This document shows, piece after piece, positions 1 through 7,032 of a stretch of 7,300 bases of DNA. The position numbers and the translations under genes were made by a program. The notes under the pieces are model-generated. The model saw only the letters and a list, made by a program, of their open reading frames with translations. It had not been told where the DNA came from and did no database searches. Location: NCBI GenBank assembly GCA_022703295.1, contig JAKLDX010000049.1:1-7300 (forward strand). The letters are read 5' to 3'. Each line of letters starts with the position of its first letter. Position 1 is the first letter of the stretch. This stretch comes from Candidatus Omnitrophota bacterium. Its GTDB lineage: Bacteria > Omnitrophota > Gorgyraeia > 2-01-FULL-45-10.

Positions 1-80
1 ATATATAGTTAGCCTCAGTCAAAGAAATATAATTTTTTGGGGCAGTTTCGACTTTATTGGAAAAATTTGAGGAGTGAAAA
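1..80. other. Non-coding end of window, nothing recognised
   Basis: AT-rich sequence downstream of the PilZ gene. I see no hairpin followed by a T run, no RNA gene and no start of another gene. Confidence 0.5.
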
Positions 81-446
81 TCAGAGGTTTGTATCTAAAA
101 CCTTGCTTATAAAATCCATTATATGAGCCTTGTCCTCTTTGGTCATTTCGAGGAATTGATTGCCCAGCTCATATTCGTCACCGGCAGGAAGCTTCCTGAT
201 CCATGCTACCTTCGATATTGCTTTGATGGGCTTTGGGGTTGTAGGAAGGTTGATCTCAAGCACCAAGCGGCATGCAAGCGATATGAATTCTCCCGACTTA
301 AAACATACTCCGCCCTCGCTTAAGTTTTTGCTGACAGACCCTATCGGAAGTTCGCTTGTTTTTCGGAGATTCTTATATTGGACAGCTATATTGGAAGCGA
401 CTCTTTTGAATCTTCTTTTTTCTTGAACGTCATTAAAGTTTTCCAC
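81..446 (-). CDS. PilZ-domain protein, putative c-di-GMP receptor
   Basis: A 121-residue protein that is essentially one PilZ domain. Seen: the N-terminal RxxxR element as RRFKR (residues 11-15), followed about 25 residues later by NLSEGG (41-46), which fits the [D/N]xSxxG signature. Later strands contain VAWIRK (80-85) and ELGNQFL (93-99), where PilZ domains have their closing beta strands. In this family the two motifs bind cyclic di-GMP, and small stand-alone PilZ proteins typically adjust motility, pili or exopolysaccharide. The target here is unknown. The start is GTG: no in-frame start lies just upstream, and GGAG at 460-463 sits 13 bases before it, a rather long spacing. It follows comEC by about 100 bases and has its own good promoter, so it need not belong to the competence operon. 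No membrane segment or second domain is visible. Confidence 0.88.
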   Translation of the reverse strand: MENFNDVQEKRRFKRVASNIAVQYKNLRKTSELPIGSVSKNLSEGGVCFKSGEFISLACRLVLEINLPTTPKPIKAISKVAWIRKLPAGDEYELGNQFLEMTKEDKAHIMDFISKVLDTNL

Positions 447-503
447 TTTACTTACACTTCTCCTTTAGTTGTTAATCATTTATGTAGTGCAATTTCAAAT
501 AAA

Positions 504-531
504 AGTATAACACAAAAATGTTATTTGTCAA
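504..531 (-). promoter_or_regulatory. Sigma-70-type promoter of the PilZ gene
   Basis: On the minus strand a perfect -35 box TTGACA (526-531) is followed after 16 bases by TATACT (504-509). The -10 is preceded by TGT, so it also fits an extended -10 (TGn). Transcription should start near 497, giving an untranslated leader of about 50 bases before the GTG at 446. It lies between the comEC stop and the PilZ gene, so the PilZ gene can be expressed independently. The run GTGTTATACTT recurs at the tRNA-Leu promoter. Confidence 0.8.
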
Positions 532-548
532 GGTAAAATATAAAAAAG

Positions 549-3002
549 TTAGTTTTTTTGGGCTTTTTTCCTTATTTTGAATCCGCCGTTATTTATTGTT
601 AGATTCACGGCTCCGTCATTTTTAGTGTTATAACATATTGAATTACAATCACTTATAATCTTGGGTGTTATCTGAAAATTGCCGCTGTACCGAACGGGCC
701 TCCCTGCGCTGATAACGCAAATCTTAGGTGAAACATTTTTGAAAAAATTTTTCACTACGCTATCTTCGCCCAAATTGCCGCCATGATGAGGCACTTTCAT
801 AAGATCGGATTTTAAAAAATCGCCGTATCGATTAAGCCGAGAAATGGTTTTTTCCTTTATGTCTCCGCAAAAAATTGCGCTGAAGTTTTTGTAAGTAAAT
901 TTTAACACTACGGAATTTTCATTTTCCGCGGAAAGGTCTTTCTCTGTTGCGTAGCGCCTGTTCCCGTCAGACTTCTCCGGGTTCAAAACAAAAAATTCAC
1001 CCCCGTATTTCATTTTTATGGTATCCCCTTCTCCTAAGCTGATATGCCTTATCTTTTTTCCTTTTATTATGTTAACATATTCTTCATAAAGCTTATTGCC
1101 CGCTATCACACTGCCGTTATCTATCACGCAACCGACCCTGAAATTTTTCAATATGTATATCATGCCGCCGAGATGATCTTCATGAAAATGCGTAAGTATA
1201 ACGGCATCTATCTTGCCGACTTGAGAGTTCAGAAGATATGGAGCTAGTACAGATTTTCCTATATCGAACCTGCCCTCCTCTCCGCCGCTACCGCTGTCGA
1301 TCAGCACATTTATCCTACCGGGCAATTCCATGAATATCGAATCGCCCTGGCCTACATCCAGAAAAACCATCCTGGCTTCATTCCTGCATAAATTGACCGC
1401 ATCATTCCAAACTAGAACGTTAAGAAATAATAATGACAGGATAAGCATTTCTTTTTTTAATATCCTCATCTTACCGATGCCGATCCTGGCAGGCATAATC
1501 GCGGAAAACAGAATAATATAATACGCCAGCGAGAAAGCAAAAGACAATGAACCCGTCCTGAAATAACCGTACGGCACCTTCGCTAAAAATTTGTTTGTCG
1601 CAAATATACCCGCCTCTATTATATGAAGCGCCTGCGCAAACATGCCGCACAAAAAGCCTGATATAACGCCTGCCCCGAGAAAGGCGAATCCGGCCGCCGT
1701 TAAAAGGAAAAGCAGCGGTATCAGCACAAGGTTCGCGAACACGGCTATCGGCGAGATTATGTTAAAATACAATGCTATAAACGGCCAGCTTCCCAGCCAT
1801 GCCGCTATCGAAATCGATATGCTTTTCAACAGATAAAAAGTTAATTTTCCAATAAATTTGTCGCGCCTTACAGTATTTGTCCTGAATATGCCGTCTATCT
1901 TCGGCGCGAATATGATTATGCCGGCAAGCGATATGAAAGATAGCTGAAAACTCGGATCAAATAATTCCCCGGGATTTGCTAAAAGTATCAATAGAGCGGC
2001 GAGCGAGAGAGAGTTCAGGATGTCGCTATCCCTGTTTATAAGATAGCCTGCAACGAAAACCGCGAACATTATTACGGACCTTACTATGGGCGCGCCCGAA
2101 CCGGCCACCAATAAATAAAAGATTAAAAAAACCGTCGTCGTAATAAGGCTCGCCTTTTTCGGTATATTAAGTAACCCGAATAAAAACAGGATGATGGCGG
2201 CTATGATACCTACATTCAACCCGCTTATGGCCAGGATATGCACCGTGCCAGTTTTGACAAAATCGTCTTTTATATCTTCATTAAGGGTGCTCCTGTCGCC
2301 TATTAATATGGCATTCAAAAAACCGCTATATGGCTCACTAAGGTTGGAATCGACAAAAGCTCTTATCTTATGCCTGATCCTATATGCCAGGTCTACCATA
2401 TAGCTGCCGCGTCCTTTTGCTATCTTTTCCGCATAAAAATCGGCCGGCACCTTAAGATAAGCCCTTATCCCCTTTATTGCCAGATAATCGGAATAATTAA
2501 AAATGCCCGGATTTTTCAGGGCCGGAGGTTTTGAAATCATGCCTTCCAGAATAACCTCGTCACCGAATGAGAGATCGCATGATTTAGCAGGACGCATATT
2601 CACCAAGACAAGGCCTCTCGCTTTCCGCCACGACGAATATCTTTTAAGGCCATTAACATCGAGCGCGAAATTTATCTTTTCCTTATTGTAGAAATCGGTG
2701 CTCACGACCGGATCGTCAACGATTATGCCCCTGACAAAAACTTTCGTCGGTTCTTCCGCAATATAGTTAATTATATGGTTATGCGGCAGGACATCGGCGC
2801 TACGAAAATAGGCCATCCCTAAAATGAATACGGATACGTAAAGCAGCGCGTGTGATAGGATTTTTTGTTTTGAGGAAAAGAAAGCGCTTACCGCGAAAAT
2901 AAGGCCCAGCGGGAACAGGTAAAATACGGGAAGTTTGAAACTTGAGGAAAGGGCTATGCCTACGCAAAACGGTATAACTAAATAAAGAACGGGCCGTTTC
3001 AT
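549..3002 (-). CDS. comEC: ComEC/Rec2 family DNA-uptake channel protein
   Basis: Inner-membrane protein that conducts transforming single-stranded DNA into the cytoplasm; 817 residues, within the usual family range. Domain order: two or three N-terminal membrane helices (about 5-65); a soluble beta-rich N-terminal domain (about 75-195); the polytopic competence core (about 225-505) with HILAISGLNVG (255-265), APIVRSVIMF (304-313) and DPSFQLSFISLAG (349-361); a further helix (about 517-533); and a C-terminal metallo-beta-lactamase fold. That last domain shows LDVGQGDS (548-555), LIDSGSGG (567-574), the metal motif HFHEDH (605-610), CGD (712-714) and VPHHGG (737-742). The motifs look intact, so the domain may be a working nuclease, as proposed for the family. 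The ATG overlaps the comEA stop (ATGA at 2999-3002) and no clear Shine-Dalgarno precedes it, so translation is probably coupled to comEA. A uptake ATPase and pilins are not in the window. Confidence 0.96.
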   Translation of the reverse strand: MKRPVLYLVIPFCVGIALSSSFKLPVFYLFPLGLIFAVSAFFSSKQKILSHALLYVSVFILGMAYFRSADVLPHNHIINYIAEEPTKVFVRGIIVDDPVVSTDFYNKEKINFALDVNGLKRYSSWRKARGLVLVNMRPAKSCDLSFGDEVILEGMISKPPALKNPGIFNYSDYLAIKGIRAYLKVPADFYAEKIAKGRGSYMVDLAYRIRHKIRAFVDSNLSEPYSGFLNAILIGDRSTLNEDIKDDFVKTGTVHILAISGLNVGIIAAIILFLFGLLNIPKKASLITTTVFLIFYLLVAGSGAPIVRSVIMFAVFVAGYLINRDSDILNSLSLAALLILLANPGELFDPSFQLSFISLAGIIIFAPKIDGIFRTNTVRRDKFIGKLTFYLLKSISISIAAWLGSWPFIALYFNIISPIAVFANLVLIPLLFLLTAAGFAFLGAGVISGFLCGMFAQALHIIEAGIFATNKFLAKVPYGYFRTGSLSFAFSLAYYIILFSAIMPARIGIGKMRILKKEMLILSLLFLNVLVWNDAVNLCRNEARMVFLDVGQGDSIFMELPGRINVLIDSGSGGEEGRFDIGKSVLAPYLLNSQVGKIDAVILTHFHEDHLGGMIYILKNFRVGCVIDNGSVIAGNKLYEEYVNIIKGKKIRHISLGEGDTIKMKYGGEFFVLNPEKSDGNRRYATEKDLSAENENSVVLKFTYKNFSAIFCGDIKEKTISRLNRYGDFLKSDLMKVPHHGGNLGEDSVVKNFFKNVSPKICVISAGRPVRYSGNFQITPKIISDCNSICYNTKNDGAVNLTINNGGFKIRKKAQKN

Positions 3003-3361
3003 TCGACGGATATTCTGTCTTTTATTTTATCGAGCATCGCCTTGCCTATGCCCTTTACATTTTTTATATCGTCAATTGAAACGAACGGCCCTTTGAGGGA
3101 CCTGTATTCCACGATGCGTTCGGCTATGGTCTTGCCTATACCTTTTAACGCCATAAGCTCTTCCGCATCCGCTTTATTTATATTTATTTTCGGGAGTTCT
3201 TCCCCTGCCGTGCCTGCCTGACGGTAATCCGAATCGAAAGCACCTATTTCGACTACGGACAACGGGCGGGATCTCTGGTAAGCCAGAAGCGCCAACCCGA
3301 CAAAAAGGATGAATACGAGAATGGCCAGGATGAGTTTTTCTGTTCTTTCAAGATTCAGCAT
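2999..3361 (-). CDS. comEA: ComEA-like helix-hairpin-helix DNA receptor
   Basis: A 120-residue membrane-anchored DNA-binding protein. Seen: a charged N terminus, one hydrophobic helix (about 9-28) acting as anchor or uncleaved signal, a linker of about 28 residues, then a tandem helix-hairpin-helix domain (about 57-118). The domain begins with ININKADAEEL (59-69) and has two hairpins, GIGKTIA (74-80) and GIGKAML (104-110). ComEA family proteins bind double-stranded DNA outside the inner membrane and hold it for ComEC. The gene directly precedes comEC with a 4-base overlap, which strongly supports the name over the many other short HhH proteins. It starts 49 bases after the leuS stop, and only a weak purine stretch (GAAAGA) precedes the ATG. 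I see no convincing promoter in that gap, so it is probably read from the nfo-leuS transcript. Confidence 0.92.
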   Translation of the reverse strand: MLNLERTEKLILAILVFILFVGLALLAYQRSRPLSVVEIGAFDSDYRQAGTAGEELPKININKADAEELMALKGIGKTIAERIVEYRSLKGPFVSIDDIKNVKGIGKAMLDKIKDRISVE

Positions 3362-3410
3362 TGCACTGTATCTTTCGCTTTGCGCGGAGAATAGAATTTG
3401 AAGCTACCGG

Positions 3411-5900
3411 CTAGATTACTATATTGACCAGCTTTTTGGGTACTATTATAAAATCTTTTATATTTTTATCCTTTGTCCAGGCCAGGACTTTCGGATCGGA
3501 CAAAACGATTTTTTTAAGTTCATCTTCTTTTATACCGGCATCGATCTCTATCCTGGTCCGCAGCTTTCCGTTTACCTGTACAGGAAGAATTATAACCTTT
3601 TCCAGTAAAAAGCTTTTTTCATAAGACGGCCACGGGCACTTAAATATGCTGTTTTGCTTGCCCATCCGCTGCCACATCTCTTCGGCAATATGCGGAACAA
3701 AAGGTGATAAAAGTATCACTATGCTTTCTACCGCCTCCGTCAGGACAGGACTATTGTCCGCTGACCCATGACCCCTGCTGCTTGACCCTATAACATCGTA
3801 TACTTCATTCACAAGCTCCATGATCGAACTTATGGCTGTATTAAAATGAAATCCGCCGTCGAGATCTTCCGTGACTTTCTTTATCGTCTGGTGCGTCTTT
3901 CTCCTGAGCCCCTCTTCTTCTTTACTGATATTTGTTTTTTCCTGCCCCATGAACTTTGCTGCCTGACCCTTTTCAACCAGCCTCCAGACCCTTCCCAGGA
4001 ACCTGTAGGCGCCTTCAGCACCTCTGTCGGACCACTCCGCGTCTTTTTCCGGCGGCCCTATGAACAGCGTATATAGCCTGACGGTATCGGCGCCGTAATC
4101 CTTGATCAGGCCGTCCGGGCTCACGACGTTTCCCTTGGACTTTGACATCTTTGCGCCGTCTTTTATTATCATGCCTTGCGTGAAAAGATTCCTGAACGGC
4201 TCATCGAAACCTATCACTTCTATATCATGTAAAAATTTTGTTATGAACCTGGAATACAGAAGATGCAGTATGGCGTGCTCGATCCCTCCGATATACTGGT
4301 CAACCGGTAGCCATTTATTCACAAGATCCGTATCGAAAGGCCTGTCGTTAAGCTTCGGCGTTATATACCTTAAAAAATACCAGCTGGAATCCACAAAAGT
4401 GTCCATGGTCTCGATCTCTCTTGTTGCCGCACCTTTGCACTCAGGACATTTTGTATTAACAAAATCTTTCGCGTATTTTAACGGGGATTCTCCCGTCGGC
4501 CTGAACTCCACATTATCCGGCAACAATACAGGCAGGTCTTTTTCCGGTACGCCGACGATCCCGCACTTCGGACAATATATTATGGGTATGGGCGCGCCCC
4601 AATACCTCTGACGGGAAATAAGCCAGTCCCTCAATTTATACTGCACGCATCTTTTGCCGAATTTTTTCTCTTCGAAGAATTCGGCTATCTTTACTACCGA
4701 CTCTTTCGAATCCATGCCGTTGAATTGGGCCGAATTGACCATTACGCCTTCGCCTACATACGCCTCTTTCATCGTCCCGGCTTTGAGCGGGCTGTCAGGA
4801 TTGTCTATGACTACTTCTATCGGAAGGTCATATTTCTTTGCGAATTCAAAATCGCGCGTGTCATGGGCAGGCACAGCCATTATGGCTCCGGTGCCATACT
4901 CCATAAGGATATAATTGGCTATCCATATCGGGATCTTTTTCCCGTTAACGGGATTTATCACGAACCTACCGGTGAAGATGCCCTCCTTTTCAACATCCTC
5001 CTGGGAACGGCTTACCCTGCTCTCATCGCGCATCTTCTTAATAATTTCAAGAAGCCTGCCCTTATCCTTATTGCCTTCCATTAACTTATCGGCGAGAACA
5101 TGTTCGGGAGCAAGCGCGATGAAAGTGGCACCGTAAATGGTATCGATCCTGGTGGTAAAGCATTTCAATCTTTCCTTCATCCCCTCTATCTCAAAATCGA
5201 TCTCCACGCCTTCGCTCTTACCGATCCAGTTCGCCTGCATCGTCTTGACGCGTTCGGGCCATTCGCTCAGCTTGTTCAGGTCTTTTAGCAGCCTTTCGGC
5301 ATAATGCGTTATCCTGAAGAACCATTGTTCGAGGTCTTTCTGTGTAACTTCAGTGCCGCATCGCTCGCATCCGCCGTTCACCACCTGCTCATTGGCAAGG
5401 ACTGTCTTGCAGGAAGGGCACCAGTTAACAAAGGCCTTCTTCTTGTATGCAAGGCCCTTTTCGTAAAGCTTCAGGAATATCCACTGCGTCCATTTATAAT
5501 AATCCGGAAGGCATGAGATCACCTCCCTGTCCCAGTCATACTCAACGCCCCACTGGTTCAGCTGGCGTTTCATCGTGCTGATGTTATTTAGCGTGGAAGT
5601 CTTCGGGTGCATGCCTCCCTTTATTGCGGCATTTTCAGCCGGGAGTCCGAAGGCATCAAACCCCATAGGCGACAGGACATTGAACCCCCTCATCATCTTG
5701 TACCTTGCCACTACGTCGCCTATTATATAATTCCTGCCGTGCCCGACATGCAGGGCTGCCGACGGATACGGGAACATCATCAGGCAATAATATTTGTCCT
5801 TGTAGTTACGCGTATCTACGTTAAAGAGCCTCTTATCTCGCCAGAACTTCTGCCATTTAGGCTCTATTTCGTTGAATTGATATAATTTTTCGTCATTCAT
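3411..5900 (-). CDS. leuS: Leucyl-tRNA synthetase, bacterial type
   Basis: Class Ia synthetase that attaches leucine to tRNA-Leu in the cytoplasm; 829 residues, normal for bacteria. Seen in order: HVGH (51-54, the HIGH motif) after PYPSAAL; zinc-type cysteines CPSC (161-164) and CERC (178-181); the CP1 editing domain with TTRIDT (249-254) and VPAHDTRDF (343-351, with the conserved editing Asp at 347); a second cysteine set CPKC (443-446) and CPEC (485-488); KMSKS (584-588); then the helical anticodon-binding domain and a C-terminal domain ending near PKKLVNIVI. Editing residues appear intact, so mischarged tRNA can be hydrolysed. The start ATG overlaps the nfo stop by 4 bases, with AAGGA at 5914-5918 spaced 13 bases before it. 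Residues about 704-718 form a Ser/Gly-rich loop longer than in Bacillus or E. coli LeuS as I recall them, encoded by repeat-like DNA. A tRNA-Leu gene lies about 1 kb upstream. Confidence 0.98.
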   Translation of the reverse strand: MNDEKLYQFNEIEPKWQKFWRDKRLFNVDTRNYKDKYYCLMMFPYPSAALHVGHGRNYIIGDVVARYKMMRGFNVLSPMGFDAFGLPAENAAIKGGMHPKTSTLNNISTMKRQLNQWGVEYDWDREVISCLPDYYKWTQWIFLKLYEKGLAYKKKAFVNWCPSCKTVLANEQVVNGGCERCGTEVTQKDLEQWFFRITHYAERLLKDLNKLSEWPERVKTMQANWIGKSEGVEIDFEIEGMKERLKCFTTRIDTIYGATFIALAPEHVLADKLMEGNKDKGRLLEIIKKMRDESRVSRSQEDVEKEGIFTGRFVINPVNGKKIPIWIANYILMEYGTGAIMAVPAHDTRDFEFAKKYDLPIEVVIDNPDSPLKAGTMKEAYVGEGVMVNSAQFNGMDSKESVVKIAEFFEEKKFGKRCVQYKLRDWLISRQRYWGAPIPIIYCPKCGIVGVPEKDLPVLLPDNVEFRPTGESPLKYAKDFVNTKCPECKGAATREIETMDTFVDSSWYFLRYITPKLNDRPFDTDLVNKWLPVDQYIGGIEHAILHLLYSRFITKFLHDIEVIGFDEPFRNLFTQGMIIKDGAKMSKSKGNVVSPDGLIKDYGADTVRLYTLFIGPPEKDAEWSDRGAEGAYRFLGRVWRLVEKGQAAKFMGQEKTNISKEEEGLRRKTHQTIKKVTEDLDGGFHFNTAISSIMELVNEVYDVIGSSSRGHGSADNSPVLTEAVESIVILLSPFVPHIAEEMWQRMGKQNSIFKCPWPSYEKSFLLEKVIILPVQVNGKLRTRIEIDAGIKEDELKKIVLSDPKVLAWTKDKNIKDFIIVPKKLVNIVI
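3739..3788 (-). repeat. Repeat-like in-frame insertion inside leuS
   Basis: This stretch encodes the loop around LeuS residues 704-720. It contains three copies of TGACCC (plus-strand reading, at 3762, 3769 and 3783) and an inverted repeat: GTCAGGACA (3739-3747) pairs with TGTCC (3755-3759) and TGAC (3762-3765), leaving a 7-base loop and a 2-base bulge. The segment GCTGCTTGACCC (3777-3788) recurs with one change at 3958-3969. The reading frame is kept. The insertion interpretation is an inference from the longer loop and the odd sequence; it could also be ordinary loop drift. Confidence 0.4.
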
Positions 5901-6742
5901 TTTGCTTTGTATATCCTTTTTGCTGTCGCCATATTCCTCTTGTCATCCTTATCGGATTCTTTCGGGGTTTCCATTATGAATGCGGCGTTTTTTAACCGCG
6001 GATAATTTATGATCCTCGTCATGGCCTCAAGGCCTATATTGCCTTTCCCTATATGCTGGTGCCTGTCAACGCGGGTCCCGAATTCGGAAAGGCTGTCATT
6101 GAAATGGACCACTTTTATCATATCAAGGCCTATTAATTTATCGAATTCTTTCAGCGTCTTCTCAAGCCCCGTTTTGCTTTTTATATCGTACCCCGCCTCA
6201 AATGTGTGCGCGGTATCCAGGCATACGCCGATCTTGTAACTGCTTTTAATACCATCCAGGATCACTTTGATATGTTCGAATTTATACCCTATCCAAGACC
6301 CTGACCCTGCTGTATTCTCAAGCAATATAGTGGTCTTGGGTTTCGCCTTCTTTATGATCTCATTAATAGCTGCGGCAAATCTTTCAACGCCCTTATCTTC
6401 ACCGCTGCCCACATGGCTGCCCAGGTGCGTCACGAAATATTCGGCACCCAGCATATCGGCCCTCGCAACGTCCTCTATGTACGCCCTTATGGACCTTTCA
6501 TACAATTTGTCGTCGGGCGTGGCCAGGTTTATTATATAAGGAATGTGCACAACTACCGGATCTATGCCGTATTCCGACTTCAGCCTTTTGAACTGTCTGA
6601 CATCGTATTCCTCAAGGCGCGATACCTCCCACCCCCTGGGATTACGGCTGAATATCTGCATCGTATTGCAGCCAAGCTCTTTTGCCCGCTCAAGAGACTC
6701 ATAAATATGCCCGGCTATCGATACATGAACACCTATGCGCAT
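5897..6742 (-). CDS. nfo: Endonuclease IV (apurinic/apyrimidinic endonuclease)
   Basis: Cytoplasmic base-excision repair enzyme that cuts DNA 5' of abasic sites and removes blocked 3' ends. 281 residues, the normal family length, forming one TIM barrel. All expected zinc ligands can be placed by comparison with E. coli Nfo: H66 (VVHIPY), H106 (VTHLGSH), E142 (LENTAG), D176 and H179 (CLDTAH), H213 (VVHFND), D226 and H228 (VDRHQH) and E258 (METP). The start MRIGVHVS matches the typical family N terminus. A G-rich run with GGAG ends only a few bases before the ATG, so the ribosome site is close or atypical. It is the first gene of the inferred nfo-leuS-comEA-comEC operon and overlaps leuS by 4 bases. 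The preceding spacer is rich in hairpins and shows no convincing promoter, so reading through from the tRNA-Leu promoter is possible. Confidence 0.97.
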   Translation of the reverse strand: MRIGVHVSIAGHIYESLERAKELGCNTMQIFSRNPRGWEVSRLEEYDVRQFKRLKSEYGIDPVVVHIPYIINLATPDDKLYERSIRAYIEDVARADMLGAEYFVTHLGSHVGSGEDKGVERFAAAINEIIKKAKPKTTILLENTAGSGSWIGYKFEHIKVILDGIKSSYKIGVCLDTAHTFEAGYDIKSKTGLEKTLKEFDKLIGLDMIKVVHFNDSLSEFGTRVDRHQHIGKGNIGLEAMTRIINYPRLKNAAFIMETPKESDKDDKRNMATAKRIYKAK

Positions 6743-6898
6743 ACCCCTCCCCGGCGCTTTCTTTTAAGCAAAGCCCTTCTCACGCCTCCAGAGGAAGGGT
6801 TTCTTAAAGGGAAACCCCGCGCTTCCCTTTAAAACGATTTTGGCTCGAGGCCCCTCTGCCTATTAATTGGTGGCGGGTCGAAGGCAAAAAGCGTTTAG
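6743..6898 (-). promoter_or_regulatory. Hairpin-rich spacer between tRNA-Leu and nfo
   Basis: No gene is visible in these 156 bases. They contain overlapping inverted repeats. (C) 6804-6813 with 6823-6832, a perfect 10-base-pair arm (TTAAAGGGAA) with a 9-base loop. (B) 6797-6803 with 6811-6817, a perfect 7-base-pair arm (GGGTTTC) with a 7-base loop. (A) 6770-6781 with 6791-6802, an 11-base-pair arm with two single-base bulges and a 9-base loop. B uses the inner halves of both A and C, so B excludes them. A further short pairing, 6756-6760 with 6770-6774, excludes A. None is followed by a clean run of T on the minus strand, so a standard intrinsic terminator is not shown. It may be tRNA 3' processing or termination structure, an operon leader, or a copy of an intergenic repeat. 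No ATG-initiated leader peptide precedes nfo. Confidence 0.5.
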
Positions 6899-6984
6899 TG
6901 GTGCCGAAGGTGGGAGTCGAACCCACACAAGCTTGCGCTTAATGGTTTTTGAGACCATCGTGTATGCCATTCCACCACTTCGGC
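6899..6984 (-). tRNA. tRNA-Leu, anticodon CAA
   Basis: An 86-base class II tRNA including an encoded CCA (6899-6901) and discriminator A (6902). Acceptor arm GCCGAAG (6978-6984) pairs perfectly with CTTCGGC (6903-6909). The anticodon stem ATGGT/ACCAT encloses the loop CTCAAAA with anticodon CAA at 6949-6951, so it reads TTG. A long variable arm with stem AAGC/GCTT closed by a GCAA tetraloop, and a T arm GTGGG-TTCGACT-CCCAC, complete the cloverleaf. The long variable arm, discriminator A and anticodon all agree on leucine. It has its own promoter just upstream and precedes nfo-leuS, the latter encoding its charging enzyme. Confidence 0.97.
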
Positions 6985-7003
6985 TCGTCAACTTTAAAAA
7001 TTA

Positions 7004-7032
7004 AGTATAACACACCCCTCTTGAACCCTCAA
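7004..7032 (-). promoter_or_regulatory. Promoter of tRNA-Leu
   Basis: On the minus strand TTGAGG (7027-7032, four of six matches to TTGACA) is followed after 17 bases by TATACT (7004-7009), preceded by TGT as in an extended -10. Initiation is expected near 6997, only about 12 bases before the tRNA 5' end at 6984, the short leader usual for tRNA genes. The -35 overlaps a small inverted repeat, CTTGA/TCAAG (7020-7033). Confidence 0.72.

Noticed and set aside
553..590. A-tracts at the end of comEC as programmed frameshift or terminator
   Set aside because: The frame closes normally, the only pairing with the following T run is A-T, and no GC stem exists.
1170..1190. ComEC metal motif HFHEDH as an unusual variant
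   Set aside because: Both HxHxDH and HxDxDH forms occur in ComEC proteins, so it is an ordinary, apparently intact site.
4102..4611. Plus-strand open frame of 169 codons
   Set aside because: It lies entirely opposite the conserved catalytic region of leuS, has no family-like motifs, and is a shadow of that gene.
6413..6832. Plus-strand open frame of 139 codons reaching into the hairpin spacer
   Set aside because: Most of it is antisense to conserved nfo sequence and the tail runs through the palindromes; no ribosome site or recognisable domain.
6868..6890. tRNA 3'-end-like string (minus strand CCTTCGACCCGCCACCA) just after tRNA-Leu, as a possible attachment site or tRNA remnant
   Set aside because: Only CCTTCG and ACCA match the real tRNA end, the spacing does not fit a T arm plus acceptor arm, and no integrase or direct repeat is present.
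6743..6898. T-box leader for leuS
   Set aside because: No T-box sequence (AGGGTGG-N-ACCGCG type), no specifier stem with a leucine codon and no terminator; leuS is also the second gene, after nfo.
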